In this document: one piece after another, positions 18,282-26,963 of the stretch | Position numbering within the stretch: position 1 is the first letter of the stretch | Layout of the letters: each line of letters opens with the position of its first letter | NCBI GenBank assembly: GCA_019414055.1 | Contig: DXMV01000024.1 | Coordinates: 166,951-230,950 of the forward strand | Length of the DNA stretch: 64,000 nt | Source: Collinsella sp. | GTDB taxonomy: Bacteria > Actinomycetota > Coriobacteriia > Coriobacteriales > Coriobacteriaceae | Direction: 5' to 3' | Translations under genes and position numbers: made by a program | The notes under the pieces: model-generated | The model's input: only the letters and a program-made list of their open reading frames with translations | What the model was told of the DNA's origin: nothing | Databases searched by the model: none

Positions 18282-18650
18282 CTAGAACTCGAGACCGGCG
18301 GCACGAGCACCGTCGGCGAGGGCCTTGACGCGGCCATGGTAGATACGGCCACCGCGATCGAAGGCGACCTTGGTGATGCCGGCCTCGATGGCGCGCTTGC
18401 CAACGAGCTGACCGACCTTCTCCGCAGCCTCCTTGTTCGAGGTGTGGGTGCCCTTGAACTCGGCCTCGAGGGTCGAGGCGGAGACGAGCGTCAGGCTGGA
18501 GCCCTTGCTGTCGTCGATGATCTGGGCATAGATGTTGGCGTTAGTACGGGTCACGCGAAGACGCGGACGCTCGGCGGTACCCGAGACCTTGCCGCGAACA
18601 CGACGCTGACGACGCTTGAGGCCTTCCAGCTTCGCCTTATGCTTGTTCAT
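18282..18650 (-). CDS. rplR: 50S ribosomal protein L18
   Basis: 122 aa: RRQRRVRGKVSGTAERPRLR, YAQIIDDSKGSSL and FDRGGRIYHGRVKALADGAR, the 5S-rRNA-binding L18 fold. Confidence 0.97.
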   Translation of the reverse strand: MNKHKAKLEGLKRRQRRVRGKVSGTAERPRLRVTRTNANIYAQIIDDSKGSSLTLVSASTLEAEFKGTHTSNKEAAEKVGQLVGKRAIEAGITKVAFDRGGRIYHGRVKALADGARAAGLEF

Positions 18651-18676
18651 ACGTAAACTCCTAAAAAGGTTGATCT

Positions 18677-18698
18677 TGCCAGCACCTGACGGGGTGCT
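18677..18698 (-). promoter_or_regulatory. Intra-operon hairpin between rplF and rplR
   Basis: CCAGCACC pairs with GGTGCTGG around a short loop in the 75-nt gap. No T-run follows, so it more likely affects mRNA processing or translation than termination. Confidence 0.4.
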
Positions 18699-18725
18699 GG
18701 TCTTATGCGAGTGAGTCGGTTACGA

Positions 18726-19262
18726 CTACTTGGCGGCCTTACCCAGCTTGCGGCGGATGTGCTCGCCAACGTAGTGAATACCCTTACCCTTGTAAGGCTC
18801 GGGAGGACGATGGCCGCGGATCTCAGCGGCGATCTGACCGACCTGCTGCTTGTTGATACCCTTGACGTTCACGTGGGTGTTGTCGGGAACCTCGAAGGTG
18901 ATGCCCTCGGGAGCCTCGACGATCACGGGGTGCGAGAAGCCCAGGGAGAACTCGAGGTTCTTGCCCTTCTGCTGCACGCGGTAACCGACACCGGCGAGCT
19001 CGAGCTTCTTCTCGAAGCCCTCGGAAACGCCAACAACCATGTTGTGGATGAGGGCGCGGGTGAGGCCGTGGCGGGCACGGGTCTCACGCTCGTCGTCGGG
19101 ACGGGAAACGGTGAGGACGTTGTCCTCGACGTTGATAGCGAGCTTCTCATAGACATCGAGCTCGAGCTGGCCCTTGGGGCCCTTGACGACAACGTTGTTG
19201 CCGTTGACTGCCACTTCGACTCCGGCGGGAATCTGGACAGGCTTATTACCGATACGAGACAC
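18726..19262 (-). CDS. rplF: 50S ribosomal protein L6
   Basis: 178 aa: MSRIGNKPVQIPAGVEVAVN, GPKGQLELDV and the C-terminal RRPEPYKGKGI-type signature (HRPPEPYKGKGIHYVGE). Confidence 0.97.
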   Translation of the reverse strand: MSRIGNKPVQIPAGVEVAVNGNNVVVKGPKGQLELDVYEKLAINVEDNVLTVSRPDDERETRARHGLTRALIHNMVVGVSEGFEKKLELAGVGYRVQQKGKNLEFSLGFSHPVIVEAPEGITFEVPDNTHVNVKGINKQQVGQIAAEIRGHRPPEPYKGKGIHYVGEHIRRKLGKAAK

Positions 19263-19295
19263 GGTGATCTCCTTTCCTTCTACCTACCGAGCGAA

Positions 19296-19694
19296 TTACC
19301 AGACGTAAGCGATGATCTCGCCGCCGACGTTGTGCTTGCGAGCATCGCGGTCGGTCATGACGCCATGGCTGGTGGAAATAATGGCGGTACCAAGGCCACC
19401 GCGGACGCGGGGCATGTCGGCAACGCCGGTGTACTTACGCAGGCCCGGCTTGGAAATGCGGCGGATGCCGTTGATGACCTTAGCCTTCTTGGGACCATAC
19501 TTAAGCGTGATGTGCAGAGTCTTCTGGGGAACGGTGTCCTCGACATCGTAGCCCTCGATGTAGCCCTCCTCGTGCAGAACACGAGCGATCTCGACGAGCT
19601 TCTTGCTGCTCGGCATGGAGACCGTGGCCTTGTTCACAGAGTTAGCGTTACGGATGCGCGTAAGCATATCTGCGATCGGGTCTGTAAGGTTCAT
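19296..19694 (-). CDS. rpsH: 30S ribosomal protein S8
   Basis: 132 aa: MNLTDPIADMLTRIRNAN, and the C-terminal STSHGVMTDRDARKHNVGGE. In E. coli S8 represses the spc operon by binding near rplE; no such site was established here. Confidence 0.97.
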   Translation of the reverse strand: MNLTDPIADMLTRIRNANSVNKATVSMPSSKKLVEIARVLHEEGYIEGYDVEDTVPQKTLHITLKYGPKKAKVINGIRRISKPGLRKYTGVADMPRVRGGLGTAIISTSHGVMTDRDARKHNVGGEIIAYVW

Positions 19695-19813
19695 ACAGAT
19701 TCTCCTTCGTTCTTGATGAACACGTGCTCTTGGTTCTTCGCCGCCCTTAACGGCAAAGCCTAACTAGCGCGTTTTCCCTGTTCCAAACGGATGCTTGAAA
19801 CGCTGGTAGTGAC

Positions 19814-19999
19814 TTACCAGCTGGCCTTCTTAACGCCGGGAAGCTCGCCCTTGAGTGCAAGCTCGCGGAAGCAGACACGGCACAGGCCGAACTTGCGGTA
19901 CACAGAGTGCGGACGGCCGCAGCGCTGGCAGCGCGTGTACTCACGAGTAGAGAACTTCTGCTTGCGATTGCACTTGACGATCATCGATGTCTTAGCCAC
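19814..19999 (-). CDS. rpsN: 30S ribosomal protein S14, zinc-binding (type Z)
   Basis: 61 aa with CQRCGRPHSVYRKFGLCRVC, the two CxxC pairs of the short zinc-dependent S14. Start MAKTSMIVKCNRKQ; RBS GGAGGA upstream. Separated by about 119 nt from rpsH. Confidence 0.97.
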   Translation of the reverse strand: MAKTSMIVKCNRKQKFSTREYTRCQRCGRPHSVYRKFGLCRVCFRELALKGELPGVKKASW

Positions 20000-20032
20000 T
20001 TATATCCTCCTCACATAGAGTATTGTTCGCCC

Positions 20033-20063
20033 CAAGCGCCGCTCCCTTGTGGAAACGGCGCTT
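20033..20063 (-). promoter_or_regulatory. Intra-operon hairpin between rplE and rpsN
   Basis: AAGCGCCG and CGGCGCTT form a stem in the 79-nt gap. The minus-strand downstream side is G-rich, not T-rich, so a full terminator is unlikely. Confidence 0.4.
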
Positions 20064-20078
20064 TTAGGGCAGGTGAAC

Positions 20079-20636
20079 CTATTTCTTGAACGGGAAACCG
20101 AAGGCGTCCAGAAGGGCCTTGGCCTCCTCATCGGTGTTGGCGGTGGTCACGAAAGTGATGTCCATACCACGCTGGTGATCGACGGAGTCGAAGTCGATCT
20201 CGGGGAAGATGAGCTGCTCGGTGACGCCCATGGAGAAGTTACCACGGCCGTCGAAGCTCTTAGCGGAGATACCGCGGAAGTCGCGGATACGGGGAATCGC
20301 GACGGAAGTCAGACGATCGAAGAACTCCCACATACGGTCGCCACGCAGGGTAACCTTGCAGCCGATCGGCATACCAGCGCGCAGGCGGAAGGTAGCGATG
20401 GACTTGCGGGCACGGGTGATCATCGGCTGCTGGCCGGTGATGGCGCGCAGATCGCGCACGGCACCGTCGATGGCCTTGGAATCGGTAGCGGCCTCGCCGA
20501 CACCCATGTTCACGACGATCTTCTCAAACTTGGGGATCATCATGACGTTCTCGTACTGGAACTTGTCCTGAAGCTGCTGCTTGACCTCGTTGTTGTACTT
20601 GGTCTTCAGACGCGGCACATACTTCTCTTCTGCCAT
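20079..20636 (-). CDS. rplE: 50S ribosomal protein L5
   Basis: 185 aa: PRLKTKYNNEVKQQLQDKFQ, KIVVNMGVGEA, and RDFRGISAKSFDGRGNFSMG. RBS AAGGAG upstream. It is the first gene of this operon copy: rplN and rplX, normally immediately upstream, are missing. Confidence 0.97.
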   Translation of the reverse strand: MAEEKYVPRLKTKYNNEVKQQLQDKFQYENVMMIPKFEKIVVNMGVGEAATDSKAIDGAVRDLRAITGQQPMITRARKSIATFRLRAGMPIGCKVTLRGDRMWEFFDRLTSVAIPRIRDFRGISAKSFDGRGNFSMGVTEQLIFPEIDFDSVDHQRGMDITFVTTANTDEEAKALLDAFGFPFKK

Positions 20637-20773
20637 TGTTCACTCCTTCTTGGGGTTTTAAGCACGGGGCGTGGCCACGGTGGGTTGTCCTCGTGCCTCC
20701 TGGCTGCATCCGCGCCGCTCATGGCATTTCGCGGTTTGGACTCGACGCAGCAGGAGCCGACAAAACAATCGGT

Positions 20774-20802
20774 ACTATACGCGCATTGGGTGCGTATTTC
20801 CA
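20774..20802 (-). promoter_or_regulatory. Predicted promoter of the rplE-rplQ operon
   Basis: Minus strand TGGAAA (20797-20802), exactly 17 bp, TATAGT (20774-20779), about 138 nt before rplE. It would explain expression of a spc operon severed from its usual upstream genes. Confidence 0.5.
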
Positions 20803-20848
20803 GAAAAACCTCGTCTGCCTGCACAACTCCACAACTCCCCCGCACATA

Positions 20849-20935
20849 TTGATCCCTAGGGGACGGAGGAAAATGGATCACTTGGGTCACCTGACCCTCC
20901 GAGCGATCCGTTTTCCTCCGTCCCCAAGGGATCAA
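20849..20935. repeat. Class A palindrome with 31-nt arms
   Basis: Arms 20849-20879 and 20905-20935 match in 29 of 31 positions. Each arm itself has the form TGATCC..GGGGAC..GGATCA, so the element is an inverted pair of a class B-like unit; a single copy of that unit lies at 52775-52805. The loop is 25 nt, or 23 nt counting one mismatched closing pair. Confidence 0.8.
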
Positions 20936-20941
20936 CATGGC

Positions 20942-21008
20942 AGTTGCGGTGAAATAGGGACTGCTTGGCGGCTTGACTGGCTTAAACAGTCCGTATTTCA
21001 CCGCAACT
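20942..21008. repeat. Class A palindrome, AGTTGCGGTGAAATA family, copy 1
   Basis: Arms 20942-20963 and 20987-21008 match in 21 of 22 positions with a 23-nt loop. The outer 15 nt of the arm recur with one change at 23736. It lies 17 nt past the xdhC-like stop and could terminate transcription. Confidence 0.8.
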
Positions 21009-21025
21009 TATTGGTGGGGATGCGA

Positions 21026-22069
21026 TTAGCGCTTGCGGGGGACGAGTTTGGTACGGCGCAGGTGGATCATCTCGGCGGCTATGGAGATGGCGATTTCCTC
21101 GGGATCCTCGGCCTGAATGGCGACTCCGATCGGCAGGTGCAGCTCGTCAATTTGCTCCTGCGTAAAGCCCTCCTGCTCCAAGCGGGCGCGCACAAATGCC
21201 GTCTTGCGGCGCGAACCCAAGCAGCCCAGATAGGCGGGTTTGGCGCGCATGGCCTGAATCACCACGTCGATATCGGACTTGTGACCCGCCGTGGCGACGA
21301 CCACCAGGTCGCGCGGGCCGATGGGGCACTGCTTGCTCAGGTTCTTGTAGTCGACCAGACGACGGTCGTAGACACCGGGCACCCATTCGGGGGTCAGCGT
21401 GCCGGGGCGGTCGTCGCAAGCCACGACGGCAAAACCCGCCGCCGTGAGTACCCGCGCCGTCGCAGCGCCCACGTGGCCGCAGCCAAAGATATAGGTCAGG
21501 CCCTCGGGGCAGAGCGTCTCGATGTGCGCCGCGGGAATCTCGGAGGCCGCGTTGGTGTAGGTGACCTTACTCCCCTCCTCCACCAGCGAAAGCCCGGGGC
21601 AGCCCGCAATGGTGCGGCGCGATTCCTCGCCATGGTACTCGGCCGCATCGCCCTCGAGCGCGCTCGCGACAAACGGCCCAAAGTCGATGACGAAGTCGCC
21701 GATGCGCCGATAGGCCAAGACGTCGGCAATTTCCTGGAACAACGGTGCCTGGGTCGCATCCAGATGCAGGTAGCACAGGCAGATGGCCCCGCCGCAGATC
21801 ATGCCGGTATCGGAGTTCTCGCCGCCCATGGTGTAGCGGACCAGACGCGACTGTCCCGCGCTCAGGAGCTCGCGCGCCTCATCCAGCGCAAAGAGCTCAA
21901 TCTTGCCGCCGCCGATGGTGCCCGCTTGGCTGCCATCGGCAAAGACGGCCATCCAGGCGCCCACACCGCGCGGTGACGACCCCGCCGTACCGGCCACGAC
22001 CACGAGCTCGCACGTCTCGCCAGCACGCAGGGCGGCAAGCGCCGCATTCACAACATCGAGCTTTTCCAT
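21026..22069 (-). CDS. xdhC: XdhC/CoxI family molybdenum-hydroxylase maturation protein
   Basis: 347 aa. N-terminal XdhC/CoxI domain with VVAGTAGSSPRGVGAWMAVF and GTIGGGKIE; C-terminal Rossmann-like XdhC domain with YIFGCGHVGAATARVL, DDRPGTLT and YLGCLGSRRKT. XdhC proteins bind and sulfurate (or, in Se systems, possibly selenate) Mo cofactor before insertion into xanthine dehydrogenase. It follows yqeB by 9 nt on the same strand, so the two form a unit, and it probably serves the xdhD-like enzyme at 42387. Confidence 0.88.
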   Translation of the reverse strand: MEKLDVVNAALAALRAGETCELVVVAGTAGSSPRGVGAWMAVFADGSQAGTIGGGKIELFALDEARELLSAGQSRLVRYTMGGENSDTGMICGGAICLCYLHLDATQAPLFQEIADVLAYRRIGDFVIDFGPFVASALEGDAAEYHGEESRRTIAGCPGLSLVEEGSKVTYTNAASEIPAAHIETLCPEGLTYIFGCGHVGAATARVLTAAGFAVVACDDRPGTLTPEWVPGVYDRRLVDYKNLSKQCPIGPRDLVVVATAGHKSDIDVVIQAMRAKPAYLGCLGSRRKTAFVRARLEQEGFTQEQIDELHLPIGVAIQAEDPEEIAISIAAEMIHLRRTKLVPRKR

Positions 22070-22078
22070 TGCCGCCTT

Positions 22079-22873
22079 CTATCCTCTAAAGACACCGGTG
22101 AGCATAGCGAGTGCCTCGAGCACGCCGCCGCCGACCGACGTCGCCTTGTCCGAAATGTAGTTGATATAGCTGGCATCGCCGCGCGGATCGACATCGGCGC
22201 ATTTAAAGCCCTCAGTCACCTGCACGCCGTTCGCCAAAAGCCCGCGCAGACAGCCATCGATCTGCGTGCACATGGGCGTATCGCCCGCATAGCCAATCAC
22301 GTCTCCGGCGCTCACGATGTCGCCGATTGCGCGGTCGGACCGAAACACACCGGCAGCGGGGCTGTGGATAACACGCTCCTTGCCATAGCCGGCGATAATG
22401 CCCGGCACGCCCGTGTTGGGCTGGGGCGAACCTTGGGTAATGACACGGCCGAGAAAATGCCCGCGCATGGTCTCGACCACGGCGTCGCAGTCAACCGGCG
22501 CGGTAAAGCCCGGCCCCACGGCGATGACGGCAGGCGCCATGTCGCACGTGGTACCTAGGTTGCGCTTGGCCAGAATCGCGTCGACCACGGCAGAGGGTTT
22601 CAGCTCGCCGAGCATCTTGGCCTGGGGGTCCACCACAACGGCGACGTCTCCCGCTTGGGTAATCTCGAGCGCCTCAGCCGGCGTCTGTGCCAAGCGAGCG
22701 TGAATGCCTTCGACCTCGACCTCGCCCAGGCGAATGGCCTCGCAAAAACTGATTGTGCGGCGGATGCACGTGGGGACCGCGATATCGGCCATAACGACCG
22801 ACACGCCGGAGCGCACCAAGCGAGCGGCGACGCCCGTGGCGATATCGCCAGCGCCGCGAACATAAACGAGCAT
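22079..22873 (-). CDS. yqeB: Selenium-dependent Mo-hydroxylase system protein, YqeB/EF2563 family
   Basis: 264 aa. Starts MLVYVRGAGDIATGVAARLV (nucleotide-binding-like Gly motif), then DPQAKML, CDMAPAVIAVGPGFTAP and TQGSPQPNTGVPG. This family is a genomic marker, with yqeC and orphan selD, of labile-selenium molybdenum hydroxylases. Molecular function is not established. Divergent from yqeC across a 102-nt region with a nested inverted repeat; cotranscribed with xdhC. Confidence 0.85.
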   Translation of the reverse strand: MLVYVRGAGDIATGVAARLVRSGVSVVMADIAVPTCIRRTISFCEAIRLGEVEVEGIHARLAQTPAEALEITQAGDVAVVVDPQAKMLGELKPSAVVDAILAKRNLGTTCDMAPAVIAVGPGFTAPVDCDAVVETMRGHFLGRVITQGSPQPNTGVPGIIAGYGKERVIHSPAAGVFRSDRAIGDIVSAGDVIGYAGDTPMCTQIDGCLRGLLANGVQVTEGFKCADVDPRGDASYINYISDKATSVGGGVLEALAMLTGVFRG

Positions 22874-22903
22874 TCCCGGGGCACCTCCCTGTGCTACGGT
22901 TTG

Positions 22904-22937
22904 ATCAGAGCAAAAGCGGTTCGACCGCTACTCTGAT
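22904..22937. promoter_or_regulatory. Nested inverted repeat in the yqeB/yqeC divergent promoter
   Basis: ATCAGAG (22904-22910) with CTCTGAT (22931-22937), and inside it AGCGGT (22915-22920) with ACCGCT (22924-22929). Lies between the two divergent starts, upstream of an AT-rich TATTAT, fitting an operator for a shared regulator. Confidence 0.5.
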
Positions 22938-22975
22938 GATTATTTATTATCACAGTATTATACGGCGGTGAACAG

Positions 22976-23710
22976 ATGGAAACGGTTAGCGGCAATCTTG
23001 CCTCGGCGCTCAGGATCGAGCCGGGCATTACCGCGATTATCGGCAGCGGAGGCAAGTCGACCTTGCTCAAGACGATGGGTCTCGAGCTCATGCGCGCTGG
23101 CGGCCGCGTGCTCCTCTGCACCACCACGCATATGTTTCCCGTCGCCGGCGTGCCATGGGACGGGTCGAGCCGTCGCCTGGACGCCGCACCTTGGAAGCCG
23201 GGGACCCTGCATGTTCTCGGCTGCACCTGCGAGGCATGCGCGGAACTTGTCCGCGGAAGCATCTGCCAGGCGGGTGTTTTGGACCCGGAGACAGGCAAGC
23301 TCTCCGCCCCCGCCGAGCCGCTCGACCAGCTGGCACAGCGCTTTGACTATGTGTTGGCCGAGGCAGATGGCAGCAAGCGACTCCCGCTCAAGGCGCATGC
23401 CGCCTGGGAGCCGGTAATTCCCGCCGCCACGGCAAACGTTGTCTGGGTCGTCGGCGCCTCGGGGCTGGGCAAGCCCGTCGCCGAGGTTGTCCACCGCCCC
23501 GAGATCTTCTGCGAGCACTGCGGCTGCGAGCTCACCGACGCTGCCACCCCAGAGCGCGTCACCATGGTGCTCAATGCCGAGTTGCAGATGCTGAACCTCA
23601 ACAATGCCCGTATCACGCTCAACCAAGTCGACACGCTTGCCGACCCAACGATGGCAGATCGCTTCGAGGCCGCCCTCGGCCGCCTCATCGTCGCCAGCAG
23701 CCTCAAATAG
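22976..23710 (+). CDS. yqeC: Selenium cofactor biosynthesis protein YqeC family
   Basis: 244 aa. P-loop IIGSGGKSTLL near residue 23, CTTTHMFP, EADGSKRLPLKAHAAWEPV and a C-terminal LNQVD (NKxD-like). The family co-occurs with YqeB, MocA and selD in selenium-dependent Mo hydroxylase loci; its reaction is unknown but it is likely an ATP/GTPase. Only gene of the left purine half, with the regulator at 31478, on the plus strand. Confidence 0.82.
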   Translation: METVSGNLASALRIEPGITAIIGSGGKSTLLKTMGLELMRAGGRVLLCTTTHMFPVAGVPWDGSSRRLDAAPWKPGTLHVLGCTCEACAELVRGSICQAGVLDPETGKLSAPAEPLDQLAQRFDYVLAEADGSKRLPLKAHAAWEPVIPAATANVVWVVGASGLGKPVAEVVHRPEIFCEHCGCELTDAATPERVTMVLNAELQMLNLNNARITLNQVDTLADPTMADRFEAALGRLIVASSLK

Positions 23711-23735
23711 CCGGCGCTGCCCCACCAGACATATA

Positions 23736-23802
23736 AGTTGCGGTGGAATAGTTCCTGAAACGGCCTATTTGGCGGCTAAACAGGAACTATTTCACCGCAA
23801 CT
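23736..23802. repeat. Class A palindrome, AGTTGCGGTGAAATA family, copy 2
   Basis: Arms 23736-23757 and 23781-23802 match in 21 of 22 positions around a 23-nt loop. Sits between the convergent ends of yqeC and the hydantoinase gene, where it could serve as a bidirectional terminator. Confidence 0.8.
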
Positions 23803-23828
23803 GCGAAGGGAATCCGGCGCCCTTTCTG

Positions 23829-25196
23829 TTAGCGGGGGACGTAGCGGCCGGGCTGGGCTCCGGTGGGCTCGCCGTCGCGTGCAGCCAGCACGCCGTTCAC
23901 AAACACAGCCTTGGCGCGGCCATGTGCCTCAAAACCCTCGAGCGGCGTGTAGTCCACAGCCTGATGCTGTGTCGCGGCACTAATTGTCCAACGCGCCTTG
24001 GGATCCCACACGCACACGTCGGCATCGGAGCCCTCGGCAAGACAGCCCTTGCGCGGATACATGCCAAAGACGCGCGCCGGGTTCTCGCTCATCAAGCGGC
24101 ACAGATCCTCAGGACCCAGCTGTCCCTCAAAGCTCGTAGCGATCGCAACGGGGCGATGCTCCACACCGGGCCCGCCGTTGGGAATCGCGCGGAAGTCGTC
24201 GCGTCCGCGGTCCTTTTGCCCGTGCAGGTTAAAGCTGCAGTGGTCGGTCGCAATCGTATCGATCTCGCCGGACACAAGCGCCTCGCGCAGAGCCGCACGG
24301 TCGCCAGCATGGCGCAGCGGCGGACTCATCACATACTTGGCACCCGCAAAGCCGTCCTCTCCCTGCTCCAGATAGCAGGTGTCGTCGAGCATCAGATACT
24401 GAGGGCAGGTCTCGACATAGATGTTCTTCTGCCCGCGCGCCTTGGCGGCACGGATAGCCTCAAGCCCCAGCTTGGTCGAAAGGTGCACCACGTTGACCGG
24501 TGCGTCGCCGGCCAGGTGCGCCAGATATAGCAGACGGCTCACGGCCTCGGCCTCGCACACATCCGGACGGCTGAGTGCATGGCCCTCGGGTCCATGAATC
24601 CCCTGCTCGTACACGCGCTTCTGCAGCTCATTCACCAGCGTACCGTTCTCGCAATGCACGCACAGTATGCCGCCAATACGCTTGAGCTCCTCCAGCACCT
24701 CGAGCGTCTCGGCATCGTCCAGGCGCAGATGATCGTAGGCAAAGTAGGTCTTAAACGACGACACGCCCGCCTCGCGAATGGCCGAAAGATCGGCGCGATT
24801 GCGCTCGTTCCACTCGGCGAGTGCCATATGAAAAGCGTAGTTAGCCGTGCAGGTTCCATCGGCACGCCGGTGCCACTCGGCAAGGGCATCGGGCATGGTC
24901 ACGCCGCGATCGGCCGTCGCGTAGTCCACGATGGTCGTCGTACCGCCGCAGGCAGCCGCACGCGTACCGGTCTCAAAGCTATCGGCCGTCCAATCCATGC
25001 CAGTCCAGCACTGCATGTGCGTGTGGCCGTCGATAAAGCCGGGGAACACCCAACAGTCGGTGGCGTCCTGGACGGTATCGCCCTCGGCCGGCTCAATCGC
25101 CGCGGCGATCCGCACGATCTTATCGCCATCCATGGCAAGATCGGCGCGGCGAAGCCCCTGGGGCGTCACGAGCGCGCCGTTTTTGATGATGATCAT
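23829..25196 (-). CDS. hyuA: Dihydropyrimidinase / D-hydantoinase family amidohydrolase
   Basis: 455 aa cyclic amidohydrolase. Metal motif FIDGHTHMQCWTGM near residue 55, the carboxylatable Lys in GVSSFKTYFAYD, ATDHCSFN late in the sequence and the urease-like tail GSDADVCVWDP. E. coli hyuA (ygeZ) is in the equivalent cluster with ygeW-ygeX-ygeY. Expected to open a hydantoin-like ring formed during purine breakdown. It follows the MocA-like gene by 9 nt. True substrate is not determinable here. Confidence 0.87.
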   Translation of the reverse strand: MIIIKNGALVTPQGLRRADLAMDGDKIVRIAAAIEPAEGDTVQDATDCWVFPGFIDGHTHMQCWTGMDWTADSFETGTRAAACGGTTTIVDYATADRGVTMPDALAEWHRRADGTCTANYAFHMALAEWNERNRADLSAIREAGVSSFKTYFAYDHLRLDDAETLEVLEELKRIGGILCVHCENGTLVNELQKRVYEQGIHGPEGHALSRPDVCEAEAVSRLLYLAHLAGDAPVNVVHLSTKLGLEAIRAAKARGQKNIYVETCPQYLMLDDTCYLEQGEDGFAGAKYVMSPPLRHAGDRAALREALVSGEIDTIATDHCSFNLHGQKDRGRDDFRAIPNGGPGVEHRPVAIATSFEGQLGPEDLCRLMSENPARVFGMYPRKGCLAEGSDADVCVWDPKARWTISAATQHQAVDYTPLEGFEAHGRAKAVFVNGVLAARDGEPTGAQPGRYVPR

Positions 25197-25205
25197 AATT
25201 GCTCC

Positions 25206-25820
25206 TTATTGATTGATGCAGTTTGCCACGTGATCAAAATACGAGCAGGCGGCGATATGCTCCGTTATGCGCCGCTGTCCCTTGGCGGTATCGACATCCC
25301 ACAACTCGTACGCACGCGCCTCGACCAGCGCAACGTCGACGCGACCTTTGAGGATCGAACCGCCGCCGTCCTTGCCCTCAAGACACATAAGTGCATCGAA
25401 CAGTTCCGCCGGAAAGAGCACCGGACTCGAAGGCTCACCGTTGCACGCAAGACGCACCGGGTGCTTGCGGCCACGCTCGTCAAACGCGCGAACCATGGCC
25501 TCAAAAGAATCCGCGCTCACAAGCGGCTGGTCGCCCGGCAAAAAGAGGCAACCTTTCCAGTTGCGTTCGATTCCCCACGAAAGGCCCGCACGGACGCTTT
25601 CGCTGCGCAGCTCGCCATCGTGCAGCACGCACGGGCAATGCTTGTCCTCGCAAATCTGGGCGACCTCGGGCCAACGCGTCGAAACCACAACGTCAAAGTC
25701 CCGGGGAACCGAATCGATAGTCCGGGCAATCAGCGGCTCGCCATAGATATCGGCAAGCATCTTGTTGGAGCCAAACCGCTTGCCCTCGCCCGAAGCCATA
25801 ATGACGCAACCGAGTTTCAT
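25206..25820 (-). CDS. mocA: MocA-like molybdenum cofactor nucleotidyltransferase
   Basis: 204 aa. Nucleotidyltransferase start VIMASGEGKRFGSNKML, followed by DVVVSTRWPEV, ESVRAGLSWG and the Asp-containing FLPGDQPLV. Attaches CMP to molybdopterin to make the dinucleotide cofactor of molybdenum hydroxylases (YgfJ/MocA). Upstream of the hydantoinase; with yqeB, yqeC and xdhC it completes the maturation set for the xdhD-like enzyme. Confidence 0.85.
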   Translation of the reverse strand: MKLGCVIMASGEGKRFGSNKMLADIYGEPLIARTIDSVPRDFDVVVSTRWPEVAQICEDKHCPCVLHDGELRSESVRAGLSWGIERNWKGCLFLPGDQPLVSADSFEAMVRAFDERGRKHPVRLACNGEPSSPVLFPAELFDALMCLEGKDGGGSILKGRVDVALVEARAYELWDVDTAKGQRRITEHIAACSYFDHVANCINQ

Positions 25821-25948
25821 CTCCGCAAACCTCCCCTGGCTGCCTTGGACACCATAGTTGCTATACCCACCATACCAAGCTCACACTCCGTCGGAACAGG
25901 CATGTGCTCGTTTTTCCAGCGACCGCCCCTTGGCTCTCCATAGCACAA

Positions 25949-25981
25949 AGGAGGGCACCCCGCGGCGCAGGGCACCCTCCT
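25949..25981 (-). terminator. Probable terminator downstream of carbamate kinase
   Basis: AGGAGGG..CCC and GGG..CCCTCCT form an interrupted GC-rich stem 18 nt past the stop, followed on the minus strand by TTTGTG. Confidence 0.6.
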
Positions 25982-25998
25982 CAATGGTGCAGATATGC

Positions 25999-26949
25999 CT
26001 ACTCAGCGTCGCCGGTAAACGTGGTACCGGTCTTGCCGGCAAGACCGTCACGCGCCTTCTCGAGCAGCGTGATGAGCGCCGTGCGGCCCGGCTTGCTCTC
26101 GGCAAACGTCGAGGCGGCCTGAACCTTGGGCAGCATGGAGCCGCGGCCGAACTCGTTGGCCTCGGACAGACGCTTTACGTCAGCCGCGGTCAGCGTGTCG
26201 AGCCACTGCTCGTGGTCGGTACCAAAGCCAATGGCAACCTTCTCCACGGCCGTCAGGATAATCAGGGCATCGGCGTCGAGCTGCTCGGCGAGCTTCTCGG
26301 CCGCAAAGTCCTTATCGATGACGGCGGCAGCGCCCTTAAGGTGGTTGCCCTGGGCCTTGGTGACGGGAATGCCACCACCGCCGCAGGAGATCACCACATG
26401 GCTGGACTCGACGAGCGACTTAATGGTGTCGAGCTCGACGATGTTCACGGGCTTGGGCGAGGCAACCACGCGACGGAAGCCCTGCTTCTCGTCGTGGATG
26501 AACTGGTAGCCGCGGTCGGCCTCCAGCTCCTTGGCCTCGGTCTCGCTCATCCACGGACCGATCGGCTTGACCGGGTCGGCAAAGGCCGGATCGTCCGCCG
26601 CAACCTCGACCTGGGTGAGCACGGTGGCGACACCCTTGTCGATATTGCGGTCGAGCATTTCCTCGCGCAGCGCATTTTGCAGGTCATAGCCAATGTAGCC
26701 CTGGCTCATGGCGCCGCAAACGGACAGCGGGCAGGGGATGTACTTCTGAGGGTTAGAGCGCGTGAGCTCTGCCATCGCGTTGGCGATCATACCCACCTGG
26801 GGACCGTTGCCGTGCACGACGACGACCTCGTTGCCCTCCTCGATCAGGTCGACGATAGCCTTGGAAGTCGTCTTGACGGCCTCCATCTGCTCAGGAAGGT
26901 TGGCGCCGAGGGCGTTTCCGCCCAGGGCGACAACAATACGCTTAGCCAT
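25999..26949 (-). CDS. arcC: Carbamate kinase
   Basis: 316 aa amino-acid-kinase fold. RIVVALGGNALG at the start, VVHGNGPQVGMIAN, SCGGGGIPV and ADALIILTAVEKVAI are typical. Transfers phosphate from carbamoyl phosphate to ADP. It follows ygeW by 14 nt, so a carbamoyl phosphate made by the YgeW-type enzyme would directly yield ATP (inference from family chemistry; E. coli has yqeA in the same setting). Confidence 0.95.
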   Translation of the reverse strand: MAKRIVVALGGNALGANLPEQMEAVKTTSKAIVDLIEEGNEVVVVHGNGPQVGMIANAMAELTRSNPQKYIPCPLSVCGAMSQGYIGYDLQNALREEMLDRNIDKGVATVLTQVEVAADDPAFADPVKPIGPWMSETEAKELEADRGYQFIHDEKQGFRRVVASPKPVNIVELDTIKSLVESSHVVISCGGGGIPVTKAQGNHLKGAAAVIDKDFAAEKLAEQLDADALIILTAVEKVAIGFGTDHEQWLDTLTAADVKRLSEANEFGRGSMLPKVQAASTFAESKPGRTALITLLEKARDGLAGKTGTTFTGDAE

Positions 26950-26963
26950 TTCTCAGCCCAGCT

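Larger units (their letters stand above)
20637..21025. other. Gene-free stretch upstream of rplE: promoter plus two palindromes
   Basis: 389 nt with no L24 or L14 remnant in any frame. It contains a promoter-like pair facing rplE (20774-20802) and two class A palindromes (20849-20935 and 20942-21008). The xdhC-like gene ends at 21026. Confidence 0.7.

Noticed and set aside
20637..20850. Remnant of rplX (L24) upstream of rplE
   Set aside because: No L24-like sequence was found in any frame.
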